Shown piece by piece: positions 18,669 to 27,960 of a stretch of DNA of 28,359 nucleotides. The notes under the pieces are model-generated. The model was not told where the DNA came from and ran no database searches. It saw only the letters and a list, made by a program, of their open reading frames with translations. Numbering within the stretch: position 1 is the first letter of the stretch; each line of letters begins with the position of its first letter. Made by a program: the position numbers and the translations under genes. The DNA is taken from assembly GCF_008831285.2 (NCBI RefSeq), contig NW_022204847.1, positions 1 to 28,359 of the forward strand, written 5' to 3'. The DNA is from Nymphaea colorata (taxonomy: Eukaryota; Streptophyta; Magnoliopsida; Nymphaeales; Nymphaeaceae).

Positions 18669-19600
18669 GAAGACACGCGTGCTTAGGCACTTTCTAGGCT
18701 TGCATCCCCCTATCTACGTCACTTTCTTAGGGGTTACTCGAAGGTGAAGCCTCATTTATTTATCCAATTGGACTTTGATTGCTATTCTCTTGCATCTTCC
18801 AATACATCCATTGAGGAGGAACATGGCTGGTTCGTGGGAGTAGTAGAGGTCGTGAAAGGCGAAGAATGAGCTTAACCTTGAGGGAAGCCTCAACGCTCAC
18901 CGGCAACCGGCGATTGCATCCCTCTTTCTCTACAAAAGACCAGGGTTAAATTGGTCTCACGGGTGAAGGCTTTCCTCTCCTTGAAGTTAATACATTGTTG
19001 ACTTCATAGTCTTGATACTTGCTGGATTTTTGCTCTCTTTACTGAATTCCAGCAAGGAACCGCGGGCATCAACCACGACCATGCGTGGAGTTGATGCCAA
19101 GAAGGGAAGGAACCACTTCCGCCGGGCGATATCGACGACTACATCCCCCAATCGACACAACATTGATTCTTGGGGTTAACTATCAATTTGGCGACTAGAT
19201 CTACTTCCCCCAATCTACTTCCCTCTCTTGTGGATTCATCTTGGTAGAACAGTAAGGTATATTCCGGTTCACCCTATAGAACTGTGAGTTGGGTGCAATT
19301 TGTTTAAGCCGTCCAAGGACAAAGTGATTGGCTGCAGTCCCTCTAAAGCAGTGGGCTGAGGACACGACTCCCAGATCACTGTGCCTACCTAGGGTCAAGG
19401 GTGTGGTTTGGCCACCTAGGGAATGTATGCATGGTTTGGATGATGATGAATGAATGGTTTGAGTGAGGATTGTACGCTACAGTTGTAATAAGCCTACCTA
19501 TCATTCTAGTTTTGTAGTAGGTCAAAACCAGGCTTGGGGAAGACTCACTTGTACTCTCTTGACCTAGTTTTAAGCCGGGCTGACTGTCCGGCGGGAACCA
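18669..19600. other. Unidentified GC-richer stretch with hairpins and a gypsy-like primer site
   Basis: Between 18878 and 19098 lies a series of short inverted repeats, listed separately. At 19187-19197 tttggcgacta, preceded by ctatca, resembles the ttggcgac primer sites that follow LTRs of some plant Ty3/Gypsy elements; a direct repeat atctacttccc (twice within 19198-19225) follows. No gag or pol reading is visible downstream, so a decayed LTR plus leader or a small non-autonomous retroelement is only a guess. The minus frame 19201-19398 has no domain. Confidence 0.3.
18878..19098. other. Cluster of short hairpins
   Basis: Inverted repeats in order: ttgagg/cctcaa (18878-18893, 4-base loop); ccgg/ccgg (18900-18910); agacca/tggtct (18937-18957); tgaagttaa/ttgacttca (18982-19006, one wobble); tgctgga/tccagca (19020-19054); ggcatcaac/gttgatgcc (19065-19098). 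All arms were read directly. Six adjacent stems in 220 bases are more than I would expect by chance, where about one 6-base arm pair is likely. Role unknown; a structured RNA leader is one option. Confidence 0.55.
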
Positions 19601-21390
19601 AATCTTGCATTTAACATTTAAACCCTATTGGCAACAACCTCCTCCTAGATCTTGGAGAAGGATCGGCATTGACATCTTGAGTTTCTTCGGCCAATGGGAT
19701 TTTATGTCGTTTTTTCCTCCACCCCACTACACCACCCGCCCCCCACCCCCACTTTGTCAACGTGCCTATTTGATGACTAGAATTGAACTTCAAAATTTCT
19801 CCTTCACATATTTAACAGAAATAAATAGTATTTTCACAAAATAAAATAAAAATTGTGATCTGAAACATCAAGGGCAACCATCTCATTCATCTTTACAAGA
19901 GGAAGCAAATGACCTTCTTATCCAAATGGTTAATTGTACATTTCAATATTCATACATATAGAGCAAAATATAAGTGAAGAAAAGGTTAGCACTTTGCATT
20001 CGGTTAGCTGCAAAGTAACTCAATGAATAGAAGAGAAGAGATTACAAAGGACAATTGTGTATACAGTCAAAGATGTTGCATGACGTAAAAAATTAGCCAA
20101 GTAAGCCTAAATTCAATATAACAATTTTGCTCTTGATGCACCATCAATTTAACTTCCCCTAACTGCATCCTGATGGGCCAGTCAGGCATGTCTATGGAAA
20201 CCATAACCTCATTTCCACTGGAAACAAAATAGTAGTTCTTGAAGACAATTTTTAGGAAATAAATATCTTAAAACCCAGCAAAAAACATGGAAAAATCAAT
20301 AAGCTATACGAACATGCAAGATGACTATTATGCTTGCAACGAAGATGAACATGCAACACTCAAGTACACAAGGCAGAAAGGTAGAAATAACATGAAAAAC
20401 AAATGTATAGAAACTAACCCTCTAGAAAATTTGGAACCAAACTGATCAAAAGAATCTATTAGATAATTCAACTTGGCAAAGTATACAGATCACTAAAAAT
20501 CTGAACCATCTTAAACTAAAAACCAAACTATCAAAACCAGCAGCACCTTAAGAACATATCAGGAATGATGCAGATGCAGGGAATCTTAACTATCAAACAC
20601 AAAAAATGAAAAAACAAATCAGGAATTAATATGTTTGCAAAATAATTCAGCTAACTAACTTGGTTCGTGCCTTTAGAAAAACAATCAAGAAGCATATGCT
20701 CTAATTTCTGACAATCCTAGTGAAGACCAACAAACACATGAAATCAATACCAAGGTTTAACAACTCCAACATTCACAGTTCTTCAACCATACCTCGGTTA
20801 GGACATGTGCAACTTAGATACATGGTTTTAAACAGAATCAAATGCTCAATGAAAAGAACACGACAGTTAACAATCAAACCAGAACTACTATAATTAAGAT
20901 TCAAACAAGCATGGAACCACAACACTACTTTAACCCATGTCCCTACCATGCTAGACTATACACAAAAAGTACTCTAGTCAACTTACGCACTACATAAAAC
21001 TGACTCAAAATAAGCATGGCCATAAATAAAATAATGAACATGGGTCTCAAAGTCTAAAGACTCTAAACCAGGTTGACACTCAACAATAAGACCAAACCTC
21101 AACTAAAATGATCTAAAGAGAATTAGTATTCCCTCGTATACTCACCAATCAGGAATATAGCAAAAGACGCCAAGTTTCTTTGCAAAGAATTGAACTTTGA
21201 AATGGCTTGTTATTTTCAAAGTCTTGCCCATAAGCTTTTAGTGCATGTTGTGTGGAAAAGACAACCTTCTTTTACCTGAAGCATTCGATGAAGTATTAGG
21301 ATTGGGAATCGCACCGATGGTATCAAATCTCATGAAGGGATTTCCTTCCATTTTCAAGGTGTGAGCATAAAGAAATTGTTATCTGCTTCA
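19601..21390. other. AT-rich stretch, no gene identified
   Basis: A plus frame at 19605-19844 and its minus shadow have no domain. From 19850 to 21390 the sequence looks like intron or intergenic DNA: no long frame, no repeat with clear ends. It could be 3' or intron sequence of the possible minus-strand gene to the right. Confidence 0.4.
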
Positions 21391-21479
21391 TAGGAAATGA
21401 ATGAAAAAGGAGTAGATACTAACCTCGAATCATTCATACACAAAGGATCTGCAATCAATGCTAGAGACTTCAGCTTTCA

Positions 21480-22090
21480 TGTCCTGCATCCCTTGGCAGA
21501 CACTTTTTCTTTCTTGCTTTCTTTGTCATTCATTTTCTTTTGCTTTTTCTTGCCTTTTTTTTTGCTCATCTTCTTTGTCATTTCAATTTTTTTTTTTTAG
21601 GCCAGCCTTCACCTTTGAGGGGAATACCTCACCACCCAAAGGCTACTACAGAATGCCATCTCTTTGATGGTTTTGGGTAGCTTGGTCACGTGTCATACCC
21701 ACTTCAAGTTATGAGTTTCAACGAGACAAAATGTTCGTAGGTTGTTATCTTCGTGGAATACAAATAAATCACCTTTATGCATACCCAGTACTCTCTATTA
21801 CTAACCCAGAGGAACAACTACACTCGCCCTGAGCCCATCTCTCAATACTCATTTTGCTACTTGCCAAGGTTTCAAAGAACACTCAGGCTTCCACCTCTTT
21901 GCACTTTCATGTTTGATTCTTGCAGATGTTTGATTGCAAAGGCGAATAACATTTCCTAATCCTTGAGCTCCTCGACATCACTAAACCCATCTTCATAGCT
22001 GACACAAAGAATCTTTCCAGTCTTCTCCTTCAATTGACTGATAGCAAGGGCTTGAAACTTCCTCCTTGTCCCTCAAAGGAATACCTAAGA
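21480..22090 (-). pseudogene. Exon-like pieces of a possible minus-strand gene
   Basis: On the minus strand, about 22065-21955 reads RKFQALAISQLKEKTGKI then CVSYEDGFSDVEELKD before a stop, and the same frame resumes EMLFAFAIKHLQESNMKV. This has protein-like composition and an acceptor-like ttgtcttag just upstream. Further left, 21590-21480 reads a lysine-rich segment (KKKGKKKQKK, then KESKKEKVSAKG) that could be a nuclear-localisation-type tail or only A-rich DNA. I do not recognise the family and cannot join the pieces into one frame. It may be a decayed gene, or exons of a real gene whose splicing I cannot fix by eye. Confidence 0.3.
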
Positions 22091-22310
22091 CAAATCGAAG
22101 GTACATCGTCATGCAGCAAAATTCCTTTTCAAAAATAGTTGGTTTATTAAAACTTCTTGACGTCAAGTGATATGTTACCTAGATTGTTTTCCCTTTTCCT
22201 TCGAGAAGAGTACGTTTATAAAAGCAAGTGACCTTTGGTTGGAAGAAGAGAAATGACTAGGATGGTTTTTGCAAACTAACATAGCAAGAAAGCACTCCCC
22301 TTGAACTCAC

Positions 22311-22587
22311 CCTGTAAACATAGGGCTTTGTGATGGAAGGGTTCATAACAAGATGAATTCCTTAGACTTCTCCTATTGTAAGGGTTCCTCGAGAAAAAGG
22401 AAAAAAAATCACTAAGAGAAAAGGTTAATTCCAACTCCGCTACCCAATTAAAAACCACTTTCAAAGCTGACGCAAAGTTGAAGGTTGACAAGATGAAAGG
22501 ATGGATTCCATAGCCCATGACACATAATAATGTAGGTGTAACTTTGAGGATGGTAGGAGGGAAAGGTACTCTTTGCTTCCATTTCAT
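22311..22587 (-). CDS. Unrecognised minus-strand open stretch, possible exon
   Basis: Opens with MKWKQRVPF and includes FNWVAELELTFSLSDFFSFF; it is hydrophobic and aromatic-rich. The frame meets a good donor-like agg|gtgagt at 22311/22310, within an overall open run to 22276. No domain recognised. The A-rich purine strand opposite could produce such Phe/Ser-rich frames by composition alone. Confidence 0.22.
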
Positions 22588-22602
22588 ATAAAATAAATTA
22601 AC

Positions 22603-23016
22603 TCAGATTGTTGAAGAGATATAACACACTAGAAATGAAAAACATGACCTACTCAGAACCTGGATTGAGTATCTAAGCAAAGAAAGGCATTTTGTCTCGG
22701 CCATGGCCCACTCAGAACCTGGATTGAGCGACAAAAAGGGAGAGGGGGTGGAGAAAGAAGGTTTAGTGCATACCTCGAAGAAGAGCGGGAGCTCGGAGGG
22801 AGACGGGTTGCATGGCAGTTGAAGAAGAAGTGGGGAGATGCAGGGGAAGAGCCTGCGGCTGAGATGTTTCACCGAGAGGACAGGGAAAGAAGTTGAAGAA
22901 GAGGAGGGGAGACGCAGGGGAAGAGCCTGCGGCTGAGAGGTTTCATCGAGAGGAAAGGGAAAGTGTGTGGGATGGAGTTTAGAAGTTCGTCTGGGTTTAA
23001 ATGATAGGGAAAGCAA
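22603..23016 (-). CDS. Possible first exon of a minus-strand gene (Ser/Pro/Arg-rich N-terminus)
   Basis: From the ATG at 23016 a frame runs 137 codons. The first 81 residues are Ser/Pro/Leu/Arg-rich and poor in acidic residues (MLSLSFKPRRTSKL, LSRRLFPCISP), a composition seen in plant organelle transit peptides. They end at a strong donor-like gag|gtatgc (exon end 22774). The DNA just upstream has a CT-rich stretch (minus of gagagagagacgg), as in plant 5' leaders. Inside lies a 74-base tandem duplication that shifts frame. A second ATG (MAETKCLSLL) lies after the donor. No family recognised; it may equally be a transcribed non-coding 5' region. Confidence 0.3.
   Translation of the reverse strand: MLSLSFKPRRTSKLHPTHFPFPLDETSQPQALPLRLPSSSSTSFPVLSVKHLSRRLFPCISPLLLQLPCNPSPSELPLFFEVCTKPSFSTPSPFLSLNPGSEWAMAETKCLSLLRYSIQVLSRSCFSFLVCYISSTI
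22651..22728. repeat. 19-base direct repeat
   Basis: actcagaacctggattgag occurs at 22651-22669 and, identical, at 22710-22728, 59 bases apart. Flanks also match partly (gacct / gccc before the repeat). Confidence 0.9.
22818..22965. repeat. 74-base tandem duplication
   Basis: Copies 22818-22891 and 22892-22965 start gttgaagaaga and share gcaggggaagagcctgcggc, tgaga.gtttca.cgagagga and agggaaag. There are only a handful of differences, so the duplication is fairly recent. 74 is not a multiple of 3. Confidence 0.93.
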
Positions 23017-23480
23017 ACAATTTCTTGGTGTGAGAGAGAGACGGACGTTGAATACCTGAATGAGGCGAAAGGCTTCCTTCTTGGGAATTAATTTCGATTT
23101 CCCGTTTCGCGGAATTCCTTAATTTTCTTGCTTTCCATTAATGATAACAAATAGTCCAACTGCAGATTAAAAAGGACGTTCATATTAGAATATTCCAGTC
23201 CCTTTATTGTACGTACATGGTAAATTGGTGGATCCGGTGCCCACCAATTAACATCCAAATACTCAATTTAATGTGTTTACAGACCCAATAGTCATCAATG
23301 CTTTCCAAAACCTTTATCCAATAAATTAGGATCTGTATCCGTGGGAAATAAGCAGGTCCAAAAACTGCAAGGTTTCAAAGTGACCCGGTTTTGATTAGGC
23401 AATTTCTTGTGAAAAAGGCCACAATCGACGATCGATTTCTGCGAGGCCTTCAGCTAATACAAACAAATGAGGTAGAGGGG
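23017..23480. other. AT-rich flank with one hairpin
   Basis: Upstream side of the possible minus-strand gene. A perfect 9-pair inverted repeat, aattggtgg (23223-23231) with ccaccaatt (23241-23249) around a 9-base loop, is the only structure seen. No clear TATA box could be assigned. Confidence 0.45.
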
Positions 23481-23559
23481 CGGGCAACATGATGTACCCC
23501 ATCCCTCATCAGTCGTATCAGCCACTTGACTCACTGCATGCGGCCAACGACTGCCCATA

Positions 23560-23601
23560 TATTTATTATTTACTATATATGTATATATATGTATACGTAT
23601 A

Positions 23602-23685
<84 letters not shown>

Positions 23686-23706
23686 CACACACACTCTCTC
23701 TCTCTC
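23560..23706. repeat. Long compound microsatellite (TA)n-(CA)n-(CT)n
   Basis: Interrupted TA/TTTA at about 23560-23611, an almost pure TA run of about 67 bases (23612-23678), then a CA run (23680-23694) and a CT run to about 23706. Open frames on both strands that read Tyr-Ile repeats are artefacts of this run. Confidence 0.97.
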
Positions 23707-24545
23707 ATACAAGGCTTTTCTAACAACACTTAACCACTTAAAATCATTCAAATGATATCCATTGGTCAACATGATTCTTAGCCTATGGTCTACTTTTTCC
23801 AATCATTTGCATCTACTCCATCGAATTGCCTTCAATTGATCAAAATTTGTGGTCGTATGGAATTTTCAGTATGTTACCATCTTTCCCCTTCTTCAACATT
23901 CTTGACTGTCTCATTGTATGAGTATGATTTGAATGACCTTAGCAAGTATGAGATGTATATTCATGCTTACATGATGTCAGTATTACCCTTCATTAGCTTT
24001 AAAGGCTTGGCATCATGGATACAAATCTACTCACCTGTGTTGGACATGCTGGTTGCTTGCAACCCATACTGAAAAGACAATGTACCAATTCACTAAGTGT
24101 AGAAGAGCAGATTAAAATGTCATACAATTACCATGGTAGTCATCAAACCAATGACATCAAACGCCAAATATCTCTACTTTTGAGAGAGCAAGGCTAAACT
24201 AGTATCAGCATTCTATCAGACAATAATATAAAATTGATAAAACAAGATAATAGACAAATATTATCATTAATGAACGAACATGAATGGGAATCTAGCAAAC
24301 AAAACACCTTTTATAAAGCTTTGACAAAAATTTTACACTCAGTTTACGACTGGAGACCTATTATGACATGTCTAGACAATTGCATAAATGAAAGGAATTG
24401 CATCATGGATTCATAAATACATACATCAGTGTCCAATCAAAGCAGTCTACAACTTTCCATTGATAGAGTGAGAGAGAGAGACAGTGATACGAAGTTTGCA
24501 TTACACAACAATGTCTTGAGGAGTACACACGAAAAGTTAGAAAAT
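23707..24545. other. No convincing gene
   Basis: A 95-codon plus frame (23785-24072) and two of 60 codons (24015-24197, 24234-24416) lie here. None shows a domain, and codon composition follows the AT-rich background. A GA run lies at about 24469-24481. Confidence 0.4.
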
Positions 24546-24548
24546 GCA

Positions 24549-24835
24549 CTCTCAAGGTTTCTGTATGTGATTGGGGTTTTATGAGATACAATGTGCTTTT
24601 TGTCTGTAAGAAAGCTAAACATTGCACAGAAATTCATGAGAAATGAGGGGAAACGATCTCTCAAGCTTCCCATAAGTGATTAATGATCATTAAAATCAAT
24701 GAGGAAACACATAGGTTTCTCTTTAATGAAAGCAGTCTCTTGCACAGAAATTCAAGAGAAATGTCCGACATTGGTGTATCATGGTTCCAATATGTGATTA
24801 CTGATCATTGTTACCAACAAGGAAAAATGTTTTTC
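24549..24835. repeat. Degenerate tandem array, about 110-base period
   Basis: Three diverged units share a pattern like ctcaagNttcc.atatgtgatta.tgatcatt: at 24549 (ctctcaaggtttctgtatgtga), 24657 (ctctcaagcttcccataagtga) and 24775 (tgtatcatggttccaatatgtga). The last two also share ttgcacagaaattca.gagaaatg (about 24622 and 24740). Short minus frames here have no domain. Confidence 0.6.
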
Positions 24836-24839
24836 TAGA

Positions 24840-25365
24840 GCATATCCTTCCCCTAAGTAGAATGTGTACAATCATGGCCAAGCTTGTCTATAGCTGAATA
24901 TTGAACTTTCCACAAGCTTTACTTCAAAATCATTGTTCATATATGGCACAATAAAAACTAAAGCAGTTTCTATATTTAACAAGGATTTGAACTAACCTTT
25001 CTTTCTCAAAGACAGAAATGATTCCTCTGCTTTAGTACGTGTAAATCGATGATGGGTTTCCTTGGTGTTTCAGCACGTGCAAATCAACATTTTCACTTAC
25101 CAATTTGGGGCATTTACTAATTGACCCAAACTTCAGAGGTAATGTCGGAATTTATGAACTGTTCTAAGCCCGCTGCCTGGTTCACCACAGCTTAAGAGTG
25201 GCCCTCCATATCAGTATATATGCATTCTTTACCATCGAAGGTGTGCTCTCCTTGTACCCTCTTGCAGGCCACTAGGACCTTCTCCCTATCAATTTTTGAG
25301 TAAGGAACTCCCATACCAACCATGATTTTATCCTTCTCCTCCAAGTAGTCAAACTTGTAACCCAG
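24840..25365. other. Mostly featureless; weak minus-strand coding look near its right end
   Basis: The minus strand around 25230-25350 reads YLEEKDKIMVGMGVPYSKID then VLVACKRVQGEHTFDGKECI in one frame. This looks protein-like and may belong with the unrecognised sequence at 25366-26420. Left of 25200 nothing is seen. Confidence 0.3.
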
Positions 25366-26019
25366 TCAAGGTTGGGAGTGACAATTTCTGGCTCCAAGAA
25401 CTGGGGCACTGGTATGTAACCTCTCCCCCTCTCCTTGTAATCGGCCTATGATTTCATCCCCAATGGTCTGATATCCCTCAAAACCCTTGCCATCGGATCT
25501 CGAAGGACCCTTCGGAATTTTATGAGCCTTTTCCCTTATTCTCATAGACTTGCCATTGGTAAGAGAATGCCCAACGTTGAACTTGCCCCTTTTGGAACAT
25601 GATTGCAATTCACCAAGGGAAAAAGGTCACAAACTGTAATATCAAATAGTGGTGCCTGTTATTATCTTCGTTCCCTCCCGTCCCTACATCTTGCTTTGAG
25701 TCGCCAGCCTCGTCTCCTCCTTGATCACCTGACTATTCATGTCTCTCCCCCACGGCGGGTTCCATGGCTGCTTTGCACTCCTTCCATTCGCATGTGAGGC
25801 CTCCAGCAAAGCGACTTAGCGCTCTGCCGATAACTCCACATAAACATAAGAAGAATTATGTGTACCTTGCCGTTTGACTATTGGTGATAAGGCAATGGTG
25901 CCTTTCTTGGGTGATCGAACGAATGTGCCCCCATGGCCTAAATGGTGCTTCCCAATTCCAACTATTTCTATTTCCAACTTGAATCGACATGAAGTATGAA
26001 TGAACATCCAAGATTTCAT
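25366..26019 (-). pseudogene. Unrecognised coding-like sequence, left part, with frame breaks
   Basis: Two minus-strand open pieces, 25816-26019 (67 codons, MKSWMFIHTSCRFKLEIEIV) and 25366-25608 (80 codons, with REKAHKIPKGPSRSDGKGFE), lie left of a longer coiled-coil-like frame and may be its damaged continuation. The stretch between them is broken by stops in every frame. No domain recognised; charged composition and lack of hydrophobic segments suggest a soluble or nucleic-acid-associated protein, but this is guesswork. A retrotransposon gag or a host gene are both possible. Confidence 0.3.
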
Positions 26020-26420
26020 AAAATCTGGCTCATTCCTTTTTCATCAACATTAACGATTGTATGGCCATTTTCTTGTAGGTTCTCTTCACTTCCTGCAATC
26101 TCTTGCTTCATGACCTCAACGCAAGGGAAATTATTGTTGCTACCATAAAAAACGAGTTGATGACAGACCTTAACTGTCTCTTCGTCTTGAGAGGCGGACA
26201 CTACCTTTGCTATTTGTTCTCCATCCTTGTATAACAACTCTAGAATGTTCTCAGTTCTGATCACCTTACCATCTAAGTTGTTAAGCAATTGTTCTAGCAG
26301 GTCTTTGAAAGTCTTTTGCTGTGCCATTATTATTCCCAATCTCTTATCCATGGATTCTCGAGGCTGCTCGATCTTCCCGAACTTCCTTTCCATCGCCTCC
26401 GTGAACTTGTCCATCATTTG
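26016..26420 (-). CDS. Unrecognised coiled-coil-like frame cut by a Copia LTR
   Basis: The open minus frame runs 26540-26016 (174 codons), but its first 40 residues are LTR sequence; the native part starts at residue 41 (26420): QMMDKFTEAMERKFGKIEQ, then ESMDKRLGIIMAQQKTFKDL and LLEQLLNNLDGKV. Heptad-like spacing of Leu/Ile/Met and alternating charges suggest an alpha-helical coiled coil over residues 41-110, followed by an acidic segment with EETVKVCHQLVFYG and EEVMKQEIAG-like content. The real N-terminus lay to the right and was displaced by the Copia insertion at 26420/26421. It resembles the N-terminal helical part of some retrotransposon gags, but I recognise no family. Confidence 0.4.
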   Translation of the reverse strand, partial: QMMDKFTEAMERKFGKIEQPRESMDKRLGIIMAQQKTFKDLLEQLLNNLDGKVIRTENILELLYKDGEQIAKVVSASQDEETVKVCHQLVFYGSNNNFPCVEVMKQEIAGSEENLQENGHTIVNVDEKGMSQIL

Positions 26421-26701
26421 TGTTAGAATACCGTGTATTAGGGAACCGGGTCCGGATATGAACCTGGTACCCATGGGCACGGGAACGGATGGGCTCGGTT
26501 CCCTAGGCGGTCTCTCTTCCTCCCTTTTTATTATAATCACTTATTATAATTGTTGATTAAGTGAATTAAGTTTCTCTCTCCTAGGGTTGCGGTTTTGCTC
26601 CTAGGTTAGAGCTTCCCTGTGGTTTTTTACCTCGTTTCGAGGTTTTCCACGTAAATCCTCTGTTTGTTTTTTCTTCTATTCTTCTGCTGCGTGTTTCTAC
26701 A
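26421..26701 (+). repeat. 5' LTR of the third Copia (281 bases)
   Basis: Starts tgttagaata and ends gtttctaca, with TG..CA ends (tgttag against ctaca), and is followed directly by the primer site. A GC-rich hairpin, gggaaccg (26441-26448) with cggttccc (26496-26503), begins 20 bases from the outer end. A weak TATA-like ttattataat lies near 26527-26537, and CT-rich U5-like sequence fills the right half. The 3' LTR is beyond the window. Confidence 0.85.
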
Positions 26702-26714
26702 TTGTATCAGAGCC
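26702..26714 (+). other. Copia primer-binding site, one base off consensus
   Basis: ttgtatcagagcc differs from the usual tggtatcagagcc (initiator Met tRNA) by G to T at the second base. The position directly after the LTR supports the call. Confidence 0.9.
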
Positions 26715-27013
26715 AAAATCGTGCTGTTTGGCCTCTTCGTTCGTGTGTGATTTAGGGTTTTTTTTTGAACCCTAAGTCTGACCTTGCTGAAGTTCTATCT
26801 CCGACGTCGCCCTTAGTCCTGCCGCCATCGCAGCAAGCCGTCCCACCACCGCCCGCCGTTGCCTGGAGTGCACCGCTCGACGCTGCTTGCCGTCCGACGC
26901 TGCCTGATGTCGTCCGACGCCGCTGTCGCTGCCCGTCCTCCTTTTTAGGCAAAGTACAGCGCTCGGGTCCTCCTCCTCGTTTCTTCTGGTATTCTCTGAC
27001 TGTTGGATTTTTT
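26715..27013 (+). other. Copia untranslated leader
   Basis: Between primer site and gag. GC-rich in its middle (ccgccatcgcagcaagccgt, cccaccaccgcccgccg). The 118-codon plus frame starting at 26765 passes through it, but only the part after about 27014 is gag-like. The opposite-strand frame 26752-27168 is a shadow. Confidence 0.5.
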
Positions 27014-27960
27014 ATGGTCGTTATGACAGAAGAGATGACCTCCAAGACCGATGTTACCTTTGACACGGGCAGCATACCAAGAGTGAAAATTTGCCTGTTC
27101 AAGTCACCTCTATTCGGCTGAACAAAGACAATTATCCTTTTGGTCTGCTGCGCTTGAAATGGGATCACTAGTCATGGTCGTCTGCCCTATATCACTGGAG
27201 AGAAACCTGCGCCTAGTAAAACTGATCCTGGATGGGCGACTTGGGCGTTGGAAGATAGTCAAGTTAAGGTTTGGATTATTAGATTTGTTTCTGCTGATAT
27301 TCAGCCCCTTCTTTTGCGAAAGTCGACCTCATGTGACATGTGGACTGTGCTTGCGAGGATGTATGGCCGTAAAATGAGAATCCTGCGTACATACCAGATT
27401 AAACACACATTTATTCTCTCAAACAGGGTGACTTGTCTGTGGCATCCTTCTACACAGCCCTGAAGACTAAGTGGGAGGAACTGGACTATCATGTAAATGA
27501 TGACTGGATTTGTGGTTCTGATCATGAACTGTACTGGCAGAAAGAATGGATGGACCGCACTTTTATTTTTCTCGGAGGTCTGCGTGATGAGTTGAATCCA
27601 TTAGGAGTCAAATTCTCAACTGCGATGAGACCCCTGGAATTGAGGAGGTGTATGCCCAGGTGGAATCTGAGGAACAATGTCGTCAAGTGATGCATATTGA
27701 CTCTAGTCATGGTAGTTCACCCTCTGCTTTTCTAGTCATGGTAGTTCACCCTCTGCTTTTGTTAGCCGTGCTCCAGGGACTGGGCAGCGTCCTATTCGAC
27801 GTTGCAGTCACTGTAACAAGTTGGGACACTCCGTTGATTTTTTGTTGGGATCTTCATCCTGAGAAGAGGCTTACCCGTGGTCGTCCTCCCTCTGGTGCGG
27901 GGTCCTCCTGTGCCTAATACGAGCTCTCCCAGTGTTGAAAAACCGAAGCTTTCCTCTGAC
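27014..27960 (+). pseudogene. Copia gag, frameshifted
   Basis: Starts at an ATG near 27014-27023 (MTEEMTSKTDVTFD). Pieces in different frames give the normal gag order: IRLNKDNYPF (about 27108), WATWALEDSQVKVWI-type sequence (about 27238), SCDMWTVLARMYG (27328-27366), a YHVNDDW..ELYWQKEWMDRTFIFLGGL stretch (27487-27583), then a zinc knuckle RRCSHCNKLGHSVDF (about 27798-27842) whose last Cys is lost from frame by an extra T in a T run. A 29-base perfect tandem duplication (27703-27760) also shifts frame. Frames 27248-27463, 27433-27690 and 27648-27917 are these pieces. Gag would package the element RNA into particles; this copy cannot be translated whole. Confidence 0.88.
27703..27760 (+). repeat. 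29-base perfect tandem duplication in gag
   Basis: ctagtcatggtagttcaccc and the following ctctgctttt unit occur at 27703-27731 and 27732-27760 without a mismatch. Perfect identity points to a recent slip or unequal exchange, younger than the frameshifts around it. Confidence 0.95.

Noticed and set aside
19201-19398. A 65-codon minus-strand frame
   Set aside because: No domain and no splice context. It lies in a stretch better read as decayed retroelement leader.
23489-23802. Open frames with long Tyr-Ile runs
   Set aside because: They are translations of the (TA)n run and exist on both strands.
26752-27168. A 138-codon minus-strand frame opposite the Copia leader
   Set aside because: The plus strand carries the LTR, primer site and gag. 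The Arg/Gly-rich minus frame mirrors the GC-rich leader.
27301-27710. Minus-strand frames opposite gag
   Set aside because: They are shadows of the plus-strand gag pieces, which show the expected domains in order.
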